A stretch of 64,000 bases of DNA from Mesostigma viride. Its lineage: Eukaryota; Streptophyta; Mesostigmatophyceae; Mesostigmatales; Mesostigmataceae. Location of the stretch: the NCBI GenBank assembly GCA_009746045.1, contig RPFO01002016.1, positions 47,501-111,500 of the forward strand, in the 5' to 3' direction. Numbering within the stretch: the first letter of the stretch is position 1; each line of letters begins with the position of its first letter. A program made the position numbers and the translations under genes. The notes under the pieces were generated by a model. The model worked only from the letters and a program-made list of their open reading frames with translations, did no database searches and was not told the origin of the DNA. Of the stretch, positions 9,909 through 20,370 are shown piece by piece.

Positions 9909-11330
9909 ATGAGCAAACGCCCATCGACGCAACGCAGCCTGACGGCTGCGCTCGGCAATGAAAATACGTCTGCAGCTCCGGCTGCAGCTTCGCCCTCAGG
10001 TCCGGCAGGCAGCGGTGACACTAGTTGCGCACTGGTGGTCGCCCAGCACCCTCCCGGGCTTCCTGCCTCGCCTTCAGCCTCGCCCGAGCCCAAAACGCAG
10101 CCGCCTAACCGAACTTAGCTGGTCTGATGTCAACTTGGACGTTGACGAGTTATTTTCCACCTTCGACGTCAACAGACCCGGCTATTTCGACAGGCCACAC
10201 ATCCGGATACTGGAGCTCCTGTTTTATGGGTCGTATGCCTCCCTTCTTGACCTGTGCCAGCGCCTCCAACGCCACAAATGCTTCCGCAGCCAGTCTGACG
10301 GCCAGTTTCAGCTCCGCTCAGCTGACCTGTCTGGCTGGTCGCGACCGCGCCTTCAGCTTGCCGCCCTCTTTTCCATCCTTCAATTAACGCTGTTCCGCGG
10401 ACCTCTGGCAACCCGTCCCCTTGACCGAATTCGCCCTCCTCCGCCTGCTCTCACAGCATGTGACGCCCCTCGCTTGCGAAATGCAAGTTTTGGGTCGTAA
10501 GCTGGCTGCTGAGCTCCCCACCATCCCCACCGCCACCGCCACCGCCACCGCCACCCTCCTCGCCTCCATCCCCCCCCCCCTCCCGGCCGCCTCCACCGAC
10601 TCCATCACCGCCGGCAGCTCCGCGACATTGACCAGCGCCTTAAGGACAATGCCATTGCTATCGAGATCCTGCAAAACACCGCAGGCCTCACCGCCCAGGC
10701 GGTGAAGTACATTGCCGCCAAGCCATGCAGCCCCGGCTGGCCCGGCCGGCGATGCTCCTCCCAGGCCGACCTGGGCGGACATGCTTAAGCAGCACGCCAC
10801 CTCCACCACCTCCGCCGTCGCAGCACAGCTCCAGCAGCAGACGCTCGACCTCCGGCCCTCCGCGTGGAGGCCGAGCTCGCCAAGCGCAGCCTTTAATAAC
10901 GTCATTGTCAAGAACTTCGACATGGAGGAAGGTGAGAATTCCGAGAAGCTTGCACGTGCGTTCAGTTGAGAGAGAAATTCTTAGTCGCATGGGCCTTACT
11001 GGTGAGATCGAGCTGGTCGCCCACCGCCTTCCCCGCGCGCGCAGGGGGCGCCCCCGCTCGATCCTTCTCACCTTTAAGAACCCGGCGGACAAGATTTCTT
11101 TTCCCCGACGCCGCAAGCGGCTCGAGAAGACTCTCTTCACCCGGCCTTGACGACGACTTGACCCTGGCGCAGCAACAACGGCGACAGGAGTTATGACCGA
11201 CCTACCTCCAGCTCCGGCAGACCAAGGCGGGGCAGCCGGTGTACTGGAAGGGGGCGGCCATCTACGTCGGCCACAAGCCCTGGGATGCGACCCCCGCGGC
11301 CCCAGCGACTCCAGACGCCCCATCTAGCTG
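9909..11330 (+). pseudogene. L1-ORF1-like protein of E4, frameshifted
   Basis: Starts MSKRPSTQRSLTAALGNE and runs through the N-terminal Pro/Ser region, the FYGSYASLLDLC block, polyproline, the coiled coil (AQLQQQTLDL), the RRM-like part (NVIVKNFD equivalent) and the C-terminal domain. At least three frame changes and nonsense codons are present, for example around 10115, 10390 and 10960. The stop near 11325 is followed directly by the 3'UTR. Confidence 0.7.
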
Positions 11331-11524
11331 CAGCTTAGGGGAATACAGCAGTAGTAGTGTAGAATAGATAGACCGTGGCCATGTACATGTACGCCTTCTA
11401 CAGGCACTATACAAGCTGAGCCACGCGCATTATTTAGCCATGTACATGTGTGCCTATGATGTGCCACACTCCATGCAGATGATGCCGCTAGCTTTATGTA
11501 GTTAAGCTGTGCCCATGCAGAGAG

Positions 11525-12768
11525 CCTGAGCCTAAACGCAGCCGCCCTGAGGATCCGGCGCCCCCTGCCGAGCCGGGCTGGAAAGAACTCGACTTTGACG
11601 CCAAATCAGCCGTATGGTGGGCAAACTGCACCGCAAAGCCCACCCTCTTTATGAGCGCCGTGCTTTACGGGTCGCGCACCTCGCTTCTTGCCCTGTGCCG
11701 GCACCTTGACGACCTCGGTCGCCTCGCGTCACTCCGCCTGGAGGTGGCGATGCCGGTGCTTACATGCCGAGTCTGCCCAGCCTCCCCCGCCCCCGCCTTC
11801 AGCTCATCGCCCTCTGCTCCCTCCTCGGGCGCTCTGTCGCCGAGATCTAGCTGGGCCCCCACCTCCATGAATTCCACCTCCGAAATCCGCTCCATCATCA
11901 ACCAGGCCCTCGTGCAGCACGTAACCCCCCTCGCCGCAGATGTGGCGGCCATGGGGGGCACGCTGGCTGCCGAGCTTCCCCTCCTCTCCTCCACCACCAC
12001 CGCCACCTCCAAGCTCCTCGCCTCCACCTCCACCACAACCGCGACGCCCTCACCGCCCAGCTCCTCGCCATCGACAAGCGCCTGCAGGACAATGCCATAG
12101 CCATCGAATGCTTGCAGAACACCGCCGGCATCACCGCCCAGGCGGTGAAGGACATCGCCGCTCGGCCAGCCCCTGCTGGCCATGCCGGCGATGCTCCTCC
12201 CATCCCGACCTGGGCGGACATGCTTAAGCAGCACGCCACCTCCACCACCTCCGCCGTCGCCGCCCAGCTTAAGCAGCAGACGCTGGACCTCCGCGAGGAG
12301 GCCGAGCTCGCCAAGCGCAGCCTTAACGTCATAGTCAAGCACTTCGACCCGCTGCAGGACGAGACCCCCGAGACCCTAAGTGCCATGGCGTTTGAGAACA
12401 AAATCCTTGTCCCCATGGCTATCACTGGTAAGGGCAAGCCGCGGGGGGTGACCCGCCTTCCCCGCTCGCGGGGTAAGGCCGGCCCCTCCCGGGCCTTGCT
12501 CCTCACCTTTGATGACACCATGGCGGATAAGATGGAGTTCCTCAAGTGTCGCAAGCGGCTTGGGGGGACCGCCTATACACGCTGGACGACGACTTGACCT
12601 TGACGCAGCAACAACGGCGACGGGCGGGAGTTATGGCCGACCTACCTCCAGCTTCGGCAGACGGCGGGGCAGAAGCCGGTCCACTGGAAGGGGGCGGTCA
12701 TCTACGTCGCCCACAAGCCCTGGCAGGCGACCCCTGCCGCCCCAGCCACCCCAGCCAACCCAGCCTAG
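11525..12768 (+). pseudogene. L1-ORF1-like protein of E5, frameshifted
   Basis: The last 160 codons (12112-12597) are an open frame covering the coiled coil (QLKQQTLDLREEAELAKR), the RRM-like strand NVIVKHFD, and the start of the C-terminal domain (LLTFDDTMADKMEFLK). A further shift near 12575 leads into the WPTYLQL and AVIYVAHKPW equivalents and a TAG at 12766-12768. The alternation of coil, RRM-like fold and C-terminal domain is the best evidence in the window for an L1-type ORF1p. Confidence 0.72.
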
Positions 12769-13205
12769 GGAATATATAGCCGTAGTGTAGACTAGAAAGC
12801 TTAGTGACGTGGCCATGTATGCCTACGTGACGGGCCCACACCCGCCCTTGCAATAGCCGTAGCAATTTCGAGTCATGCTTTGCCCATGCAGGGAGTTACT
12901 CCCTGCTGAGAGGCCATGTGTACCCTAGCCATAGCCTAGCCACATACCTTCCACCCCATATGTCATGCAGGCCTTCTAGGCCCTCTCCTCAAGCCCCCCC
13001 TGGGTGCCTGACTGCTTGTTTAGGAGGCATGAACCATCATGGAGGTGCAGGTGCACCTAGTGCACCCAGAGCAGGTGATAGTCGTACATCCTACACCTGC
13101 AGGTTGTCGCCCTGATTGTATTACAAACCCATAGATGCCCCTTTCTCAGGGCCGCTATGTGTTACATATGCTCCCCACGGAGCTATGATTTTAATTAATT
13201 AATTA
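11525..13205 (+). mobile_element. E element, divergent subfamily copy E5
   Basis: Inserted in the 3'UTR of E4 with TSD ATGCAGAGAG (11515-11524 and 13206-13215). The copy is 5'-truncated, starting inside ORF1 at PKRSRPEDPAP. Its protein is clearly different from the other copies: KELDFDAKSAVWWANCT and HFDPLQDETPETLSAMAF replace the common sequence. It is therefore a separate subfamily, related to the 3'UTR fragment at 44104-44250. It ends with a variant hairpin (CTCCCCACGGAG) and a TTAA tail. Confidence 0.85.
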
Positions 13206-13551
13206 ATGCAGAGAGCTGCTCTCCGTCTGCTGCTCAAGATGCCACGCTCTAGCGGCTTTTGTATAGCTATGATGATCTTCCCCACCTATGACGGGCTCCC
13301 CTTAGCTGGGAGTTGCCCGAGACTCTGGGTGGTGCAGGTGCCCTAGGGCACCTAGAGCAAGTGTTGTTTACATTCCCACCCTTGCAGGACGGAAGTTGAG
13401 CTTAGAATGTATTATAGGCCATATGCCCCTTCTCACGGGCTATGTGCTACAGATACTAGCTCCCAACGGAGTTCTGTTCCTAATTAATTAAGATAATTAA
13501 TTAGGATAATTAATTAAGATAATTAAGCTAATTAATTAATTGGTGCATCCC

Positions 13552-13683
13552 AGGCGGCGGGCTATTAATTAGGAACATAACTCCGTTGGGAGTATATGTA
13601 GCACATAGCCCTGAGAAGGGGCATATGAGCCTATAATACATTCTAAGCTACTTCCTAGGCGGCTTCCTTAGGCGGCGGGCTAT
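13552..13683 (-). mobile_element. E terminal 104-bp micro-insertion with 14-bp TSD
   Basis: AGGCGGCGGGCTAT at 13552-13565 and 13670-13683 flanks 104 bases (13566-13669) of minus-strand E 3' end, comprising the tail, the ACTCCGTTGGGAGT hairpin and about 60 bases upstream. It sits just right of E4. Confidence 0.85.
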
Positions 13684-13830
13684 GTGCGCCCATACTGGCC
13701 ATGAATGGTGCATTACGAATTTTGCCACGCCATGCCTATAATGGGACCTCCCATGGATGTTGCATTAAGATTTTAGCCATGCTATGCCTATGCAGAGAGA
13801 CGCTCTCTGCTGAGAAGCCATGCCCTAGCT

Positions 13831-13881
13831 CTTGTATTTTCTGATCAGGCACTCCGGACGCAAAGGTGAAATGGCTTGTAT
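13831..13881 (-). mobile_element. SINE2 micro-insertion, 37 bp
   Basis: TSD CTTGTAT at 13831-13837 and 13875-13881. The inserted 37 bases (13838-13874) start with TTTCTGATCAG and hold a variant of the SINE2 3' hairpin. Uninterrupted copies of this 3'UTR read CTCTTGTATAGCC, so the empty site is known. Confidence 0.85.
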
Positions 13882-14127
13882 AGCCATGATGATCTTCCCC
13901 CACATGACAGGCTCCCCCTTAGCTGGGCATAGCTTGATAGATCATGGGGGTGCAGGTGCCCTGGCGCACCTAGAGCAAGGGTCGCAAGGCCCGCACCTTC
14001 AAAGAACAGCTAGTAGAGGACATGGGCCGGCCTAGGCCTCTCCGTGATTTGGAAGAAGATGATGGACAAGGCCAGGTCATAGAGGACAACGCAAACCCGT
14101 GGGAGGCACGCCAGACAGCTCCCCTAG

Positions 14128-15847
14128 CTCGTCGTCTGTCCCTGGTCCTCTACGGAGGACTGAGTTGAACTCAGTCCTCTCTAGAGGACCAAGTTTTTGG
14201 GTTTCGTAGAAAATTCGCCCCGGTCAGAATGTTTGTCAAAAAAATTCTCTCAAAATTTATTCAAATACTACGTGAAAAGATCTTTCTTGGACATATTTTT
14301 GGGGTTTTTTTGGATTTGGTATGAGCGGCTAAATGTACGGTCAAAGTACAGGTGGTAAGGGTACTTTTCCACGTGAAACGCGAGTTCCGGAAATGCACGA
14401 CCTAGCCATGGCGGCTCGCGCCCATGCATGCAGTTTACGTTTGCGGACGAGTTAGCTGTCCAAACTCAGGAAATAGATTTAACATGCCCTAAAGATGATA
14501 AAAATCAATTTTTAGCTCGCGGGGATGCGATTTACCCGGTGTCGGCACTGTTCTTGCTGGAAAAAACTGCGATAAGGCAGGTCGACGGAATTGATGACTG
14601 CGCTTGCTTTCCGGCGCAATTTCAATGGCTGATAGGTTTCTTTCTACATTTTAACATGCATTGTATTAGAATAAATTGAGTGACAGTATAGATTTGATGA
14701 TTTCGACCATTCTGTCACGTCATGGTCTATGTGCCGCAAAGTGCCACTTTTGCGGGCACCGCCTGGGCCAAGGTAACGCCAGCCGTGCCAGGTAAAGCCG
14801 GATAATCGTTGCCTCTTCGTTTCTTGATGTTCGTACATGAGTTTAAGCTTGCGAGGCGTTGTCAGGTTCAAGTCTTGATGCTCTTTCTTGACCGTTGCCT
14901 GCCCCTCTCTAAAACCCCCTTTTCAGATGATGTTAGCAGGCATTTGCCTTAACCCAGTGTAGTTGTGCAGGGTTTTAGGAGCTGTGCAGGTTTAAACACC
15001 TTCGTAGATGTTAGTTATTCTTTTGCTACGTTCATACTGCATGATTGTGTGGCCACGGGCTGCGTCAAGGGTGCATTCAAGCTTTTACGGGTGAGTGAAA
15101 AGTCTTGGTGACAAACCACTGCCATCATGTGCCAGCAACTATGTTGGCCACATCATGGCAAGGCAAAACAGTTATAGCCATATCTATTGTTGTTAGAAAC
15201 AATGGAAATATGCTTAACCTACCCATTATATTGGTGGTTGACACTTATAACATAACCCTTTGTTGGTAGGTATCCAAGCCCATTCCCTACATGCATGCAT
15301 AGGCTCTCACTACATGATAAGGTATGATATACCTGAAGTATGATGATGCAAGTGTGTTGTCCTGTAATGCTTGAAGGGAAATGAGTTGATTGGGATGGTT
15401 GGTGGCCACGGTATTGTGTAGTATGACCGCACTTACATGCTAGCAAAGTTAGCAAAAGCCCCATTCCTCTCCTGAGGACTGAGAGTTTTTTAATTGTTTC
15501 AGGCAGTTGCAGTGGCCAAATTGAGCCCAGTTTTTTGCCACGTTTCAAGAACTATATTGTTTACATGCCTATATTTTTTCTTCATGCACCAGGATTTGAT
15601 TGAATTTTTCCCACTCGTTCTTATCCCGAAAAATGCAAATTCGCGAGGGGTGCCCAACGTCCGTGTAATTTTCAGGTGTTCAGGTCAAGTTTTCACATAT
15701 GCAGTATTTTTGCCAACAAAATGACATCTAGTACACCCCCGATCCACATCAAAACATTTGGGATGGACCCCCCACCTAGTCGCTACACGCGGTTGAAAAT
15801 TGTCAACTCAGTCCTCCTGTGAGGACTGAGTTGGGACAGACGACGAG
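14128..15847. mobile_element. 1.7-kb non-autonomous DNA transposon at CTAG
   Basis: Terminal inverted repeats CTCGTCGTCTGTCCC and GGGACAGACGACGAG flank the element, with CTAG on both sides (14124-14127 and 15848-15851). The TSD is CTAG or, if one base less is counted each side, TA. Inside each end is a palindrome built on GAGGACTGAGTTGA. The interior is mostly AT-rich and shares a core with the element at 40718-42416, including an 83-codon frame at 14428-14679 (VQTQEIDL, FLLEKTAIRQ). No transposase is visible, so it would depend on another element. Confidence 0.8.
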
Positions 15848-15956
15848 CTAGGGCAGCGTGAGGCTGTCTAGATAGATGTTGTAGTTAGAATGCTGTTAGA
15901 TAGATGTCGTAGGTAGCTGATGTATAGATAGATTAGACCGGTAGGACTGCTTGCAC

Positions 15957-16285
15957 CCATCCATCCATCCATCCATCCATCCATCCATCCATCCATCCAT
16001 CCATCCATCCATCCATCCATCCATCCATCCATCCATCCATCCATCCATCCATCCATCCATCCATCCATCCATCCATCCATCCATCCATCCATCCATCCAT
16101 CCATCCATCCATCCATCCATCCATCCATCCATCCATCCATCCATCCATCCATCCATCCATCCATCCATCCATCCATCCATCCATCCATCCATCCATCCAT
16201 CCATCCATCCATCCATCCATCCATCCATCCATCCATCCATCCATCCATCCATCCATCCATCCATCCATCCATCCATCCATCCATC
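15957..16285. repeat. (CATC)n array, left part
   Basis: About 82 perfect CATC units forming the left part of the expanded 3'UTR microsatellite of LINE A1. Frames read MDGW or HPSI repeats and are not genes. The array stops exactly where the truncated LINE copy A2 begins. Confidence 0.97.
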
Positions 16286-17883
16286 AAAACTTGCAGCCGA
16301 ATTCGAGGACACAGGTGTTATGCTGCTCTTCCGGGACATCTGCAACCGCCTTCTGCTGTCGTCGCAACCACCTCCAGCGGCCTGGCAACACAGTTTTCGC
16401 ACGATGCTGTACAAGAACAAGGGGTCGCCGGCCGACCCCGGCAACTACAGAGGGGTGTGCATTCAAAGTGCCCCCCTCAAGCTTCTTATGCGGCTCATCC
16501 TGAACCGCCTGCGCACGGCCCTGGACGGTCACCTCAGCGAGACTCAGCACGGCTTCCGTTCAGGTCGCAACACAGTACATGCAGGCGCTCTTCGCTACTC
16601 GCCGGCTGGTGGAGGAACTGCAACGCCTTCAGCCTGGTGAGTCCCCTTTGCACCTTGTGCTGGTGGACTTCATCAAAGCCTTCGATTCGGTTTTCTGGCC
16701 TGCGCTTTGGGACATCCTCGAGTTGTTCCGGATCCCCCGCCCCCTGATTGCTGTCATCCGCAACCTGTATGAAGGGTCCACCACTTCGGTGCGCACTTCT
16801 TACGGGACCACGCCCCCATGCCCTTTACAGAAGGGTGTGTGGCAGGGCTGCGTGCTGTCGCCCTACCTGTTCATTATTGTTGTCGAATACGTAATGATTC
16901 AGGCGCGCAAGCGATTTGCCCGCATCGTGGGCAGGGAACCAGGAGTGCAGGTTGCTAACAAATTCTGGCATGGCGGTGCGGACACGGAGATTCGGCTAGC
17001 AGACATCATTTACGCAGACGACACCACCCTCTTTGAGGACACTGAGCACGTGCAGACATGGCTTGACTGCCTGGCTCTCGAGGCCCGTGCAGTGGGGCTT
17101 GAGGTCAGCAAGAAGACAGAGGCCCTGGCGGTTGGGCTCACCACCTCAGCGCCGCCCCTCTATCTCCTAGATGGCTCTCGAGTCCTGTATCGGGACCGCG
17201 TTAAGCTGCTGGGCAGCCTGCTCCCTAGCTGCGAGGTGGATGTGGACCACCGCATCTCCCTCGCCTGGCACGCTTTACGCCAGTACCGGGCCCTATGGCG
17301 CAAGCCCCTGGGCAAGATCGAGAAACAGGACCTGTTCAAGGTCCTCGTCCTTCCTGTTCTCACGTATGGCGCCGAGACGTGGACCCTCACCGCCGACCTG
17401 GCCCGCAAGCTGGACGGCGCGGTCACCAGCATGCTGCGTTCCATTTTCAGAGTAGGATATGCTGCTCATGTCCGCAATGAGGACCTGTCCCAGGGCATGC
17501 CCTATATCACCAGCACAATTAAGCAACGCCGCCTGCAGCTAGTAGGGCACCTAGCTCGCACCAACCAGGTAGACACCTCACGTGGCCCCCCCGCAGGACT
17601 GCGACCAGCCCAGCCTGGCCGGCACCTCCTGACGTGGGCTGGGCCCAGTGCTGTTAGACGCCGCAAGGCCCGCACCTTCAAAGAACAGCTAGTAGAGGAC
17701 ATGGGGGGCCTAGGCCTCTCCGTGATTTGGAAGAAGATGATGGACAAGGCCAAGTGGGCCCAGGTCATAGAGGACAACGAGCCCCCCCAGTGGGGAAGCG
17801 CCCGCGGGTGCAATCCCACGGGAGGCACGCTAGATAGCTCCCCTAGGGCAGCGTGCGGCTGCCTAGATAGATGTTGTAGTTAG
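16286..17883 (+). pseudogene. LINE A reverse transcriptase (ORF2 C-terminal part)
   Basis: Non-LTR reverse transcriptase. Visible in order: [17 protein letters not shown] (finger region), [12 protein letters not shown], then after a one-base shift near 16573 the palm motif A ([13 protein letters not shown]), motif B (QGCVLSPYLFI), motif C YADD at 17011-17022, and the thumb/C-terminal part (LFKVLVLPVLTYGAETW, RRLQLVGHLAR, SVIWKKMMDKAKW). The catalytic aspartates are intact. The 5' truncation removes any endonuclease and the single frameshift splits the RT, so this copy is inactive as it stands. Other fragments of the same protein lie at 20371-20958 with 29734-29848 (minus), 39131-40030 and 61464-62500. 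Confidence 0.88.
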
Positions 17884-18026
17884 AATGTTGTTAGATAGAT
17901 GTAGTATGTAGCCAATGTAGATAGATTAGACCGGTAGGAATGTGTGCACCCATCCATCCATCCATCGGGGTTAATGCTCCGTGACTCCCCAACGGGAGCA
18001 CGAGTCTAATTAATTAATTAATTAAT
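16286..18026 (+). mobile_element. LINE A copy A2 with reverse transcriptase
   Basis: The longest RT-bearing LINE A copy here, truncated at its 5' side inside ORF2 and inserted in the CATC array of A1. After the ORF come a 3'UTR with TAGATAGATG repeats, four CATC units, GGGGTTAATGCTCC, the hairpin CTCCCCAACGGGAG (17990s) and the tail (AATT)n, at which the CATC array resumes. Confidence 0.88.
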
Positions 18027-19673
18027 CCATCCATCCATCCATCCATCCATCCATCCATCCATCCATCCATCCATCCATCCATCCATCCATCCATCCATCC
18101 ATCCATCCATCCATCCATCCATCCATCCATCCATCCATCCATCCATCCATCCATCCATCCATCCATCCATCCATCCATCCATCCATCCATCCATCCATCC
18201 ATCCATCCATCCATCCATCCATCCATCCATCCATCCATCCATCCATCCATCCATCCATCCATCCATCCATCCATCCATCCATCCATCCATCCATCCATCC
18301 ATCCATCCATCCATCCATCCATCCATCCATCCATCCATCCATCCATCCATCCATCCATCCATCCATCCATCCATCCATCCATCCATCCATCCATCCATCC
18401 ATCCATCCATCCATCCATCCATCCATCCATCCATCCATCCATCCATCCATCCATCCATCCATCCATCCATCCATCCATCCATCCATCCATCCATCCATCC
18501 ATCCATCCATCCCTCCATCCATCCATCCATCCCTCCATCCATCCATCCATCCATCCATCCATCCATCCATCCATCCATCCATCCATCCATCCATCCATCC
18601 ATCCATCCATCCATCCATCCATCCATCCATCCATCCATCCATCCATCCATCCATCCATCCATCCATCCATCCATCCATCCATCCATCCATCCATCCATCC
18701 ATCCATCCATCCATCCATCCATCCATCCATCCATCCATCCGGCATCCATCCATCCATCCATCCATCCATCCATCCATCCATCCATCCATCCATCCATCCA
18801 TCCATCCATCCATCCATCCATCCATCCATCCATCCATCCATCCATCCATCCATCCATCCATCCATCCATCCATCCATCCATCCATCCATCCATCCATCCA
18901 TCCATCCATCCATCCATCCATCCATCCATCCATCCATCCATCCATCCATCCATCCATCCATCCATCCATCCATCCATCCATCCATCCATCCATCCATCCA
19001 TCCATCCATCCATCCATCCATCCATCCATCCATCCATCCATCCATCCATCCATCCATCCATCCATCCATCCATCCATCCATCCATCCATCCATCCATCCA
19101 TCCATCCATCCATCCATCCATCCATCCATCCATCCATCCATCCATCCATCCATCCATCCATCCATCCATCCATCCATCCATCCATCCATCCATCCATCCA
19201 TCCATCCATCCATCCATCCATCCATCCATCCATCCATCCATCCATCCATCCATCCATCCATCCATCCATCCATCCATCCATCCATCCATCCATCCATCCA
19301 TCCATCCATCCATCCATCCATCCATCCATCCATCCATCCATCCATCCATCCATCCATCCATCCATCCATCCATCCATCCATCCATCCATCCATCCATCCA
19401 TCCATCCATCCATCCATCCATCCATCCATCCATCCATCCATCCATCCATCCATCCATCCATCCATCCATCCATCCATCCATCCATCCATCCATCCATCCA
19501 TCCATCCATCCATCCATCCATCCATCCATCCATCCATCCATCCATCCATCCATCCATCCATCCATCCATCCATCCATCCATCCATCCATCCATCCATCCA
19601 TCCATCCATCCATCCATCCATCCATCCATCCATCCATCCATCCATCCATCCATCCATCCATCCATCCATCCAT
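18027..19673. repeat. (CATC)n array, right part, about 410 units
   Basis: A 1.65-kb tract of CATC with only three visible interruptions: CCCTCC near 18511 and 18531, and CGGCATC near 18740. It continues the array of 15957-16285 after the A2 insertion and ends at the LINE A terminal module (GGGGTTAATGCTCC). Its long MDGW frames on the minus strand are artefacts. Confidence 0.97.
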
Positions 19674-19864
19674 CGGGGTTAATGCTCCGTGACTCCCCAA
19701 CGGGAGCACGAGTCTAATTAATTAATTAATTAATTAATAGAGGACAACGAGCCCCCCCCTGTGGGGAAGCGCCCGCGTGTGCAAGCCCGTGGGAGGCCAG
19801 TGCTGCATAGATAGATGTTGTAGTTAGTAATGCTGTTATAGATAGATGTCGTAGGTAGCTAATG

Positions 19865-20138
19865 TCAAGGAGACAACCAGCGCGGGCCAGAAATCGGGAG
19901 AATCCGGACCATGGTAGCTCGAGCCTGCCGTTATCTTGTCCGCGTGTTCGAGTCGTTCAGGATGATGAAGATGAATGGTGATGGAAATGTGTATCCTTGT
20001 GCATTGAAATTATGGCTGGCCGGCTTACGTGTAGAGCGACTAGATGACCTAGACGGTGGGGCCGGAAACAGCATGCTTGATCAGGGCGTGTGAGTTTCGA
20101 GCCTAACTGGCCGGGAGTGTCTAGTGGTGAGCACCAAT
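19865..20138. repeat. R-CAAGG repeat, longest copy
   Basis: Begins CAAGGAGACAACCAGCGC and is about 270 bp here. Flanks CTAATGT and CCAATGT suggest a duplicated site with one change. Other copies start at the same point but stop at different lengths (43517-43587, 35540-38291 split, about 6831, about 9266), so the CAAGG end is the fixed one. No terminal inverted repeat and no clear ORF. It may be a SINE transcribed toward the CAAGG end, or a small DNA element. Confidence 0.6.
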
Positions 20139-20370
20139 GTAGCTAGCTTAGACCGGTAGGTCTGTTTGCACCCACCCATCCATCCATCGGGGTTAATGCT
20201 CCGTGACTCCCCAACGGGAGCACGAGTCTAATTAATTAATTACTTAAGGGTCGCTTACATTCCCACCCTTGCAGGAAGTAGCCCAGAATGTATTAAAAGC
20301 CATATGCCCCTTCTTGGGGATATGTGCTACATGTACTCCCAACGGAGTTCTGTTCCTAATTAATTAATTA

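Larger units (their letters stand above)
9757..13539 (+). mobile_element. E element, full-length copy E4 (contains E5)
   Basis: Bounded by the 12-bp TSD TTGGTGCATCCC at 9745-9756 and 13540-13551. It begins with two GCCACGA-type repeats, has the 5'UTR, the ORF1 start at 9909, a 3'UTR interrupted at 11525-13205 by copy E5, then resumes to the terminal hairpin (CTCCCAACGGAG near 13470) and a long tail of TTAA-type repeats. No reverse transcriptase lies between ORF1 and the 3' end, so the transposed unit was ORF1-only. Confidence 0.85.
14091..19736 (+). mobile_element. LINE A copy A1, 3' end with giant CATC array, split by two insertions
   Basis: TSD ATAGAGGACAAC at 14079-14090 and 19737-19748. 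A1 keeps only the ORF2 end and 3'UTR, whose internal CATC tract has grown to about 2 kb. A DNA transposon (14128-15847) sits in its left part, and LINE copy A2 (16286-18026) lies within the CATC array. The element resumes with GGGGTTAATGCTCC, the CTCCCCAACGGGAG hairpin and TTAA tail at 19674-19736. Confidence 0.82.
13986..20245 (+). mobile_element. LINE A copy A3, split by A1 and R-CAAGG
   Basis: A 5'-truncated LINE A. The left segment (13986-14090) encodes the ORF2 C-terminal region (FKEQLVED, SVIWKKMMDKA). The right segment (19749-20245) has the 3'UTR, a few CATC units, the terminal hairpin CTCCCCAACGGGAG and a TTAA tail. It is interrupted by A1 (TSD ATAGAGGACAAC) and by an R-CAAGG repeat (about 19865-20138), and itself lies in E8. 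Confidence 0.8.
13684..20370 (+). mobile_element. E element 3'UTR copy E8 split by a 6.3-kb LINE nest
   Basis: The left part (13684-13985) is E 3'UTR and the right part (20246-20370) completes it, with the terminal hairpin CTCCCAACGGAG and TTAA tail. The two parts are separated by LINE A copy A3 with the 9-bp TSD AAGGGTCGC (13977-13985 and 20246-20254). The left part also carries a SINE2 micro-insertion (13838-13874). This is the outermost layer of the nest. Confidence 0.8.

Noticed and set aside
15868-19709. MDGW/HPSI repeat proteins of up to 563 residues
   Set aside because: Pure translation of the CATC microsatellite inside the LINE A 3'UTR.
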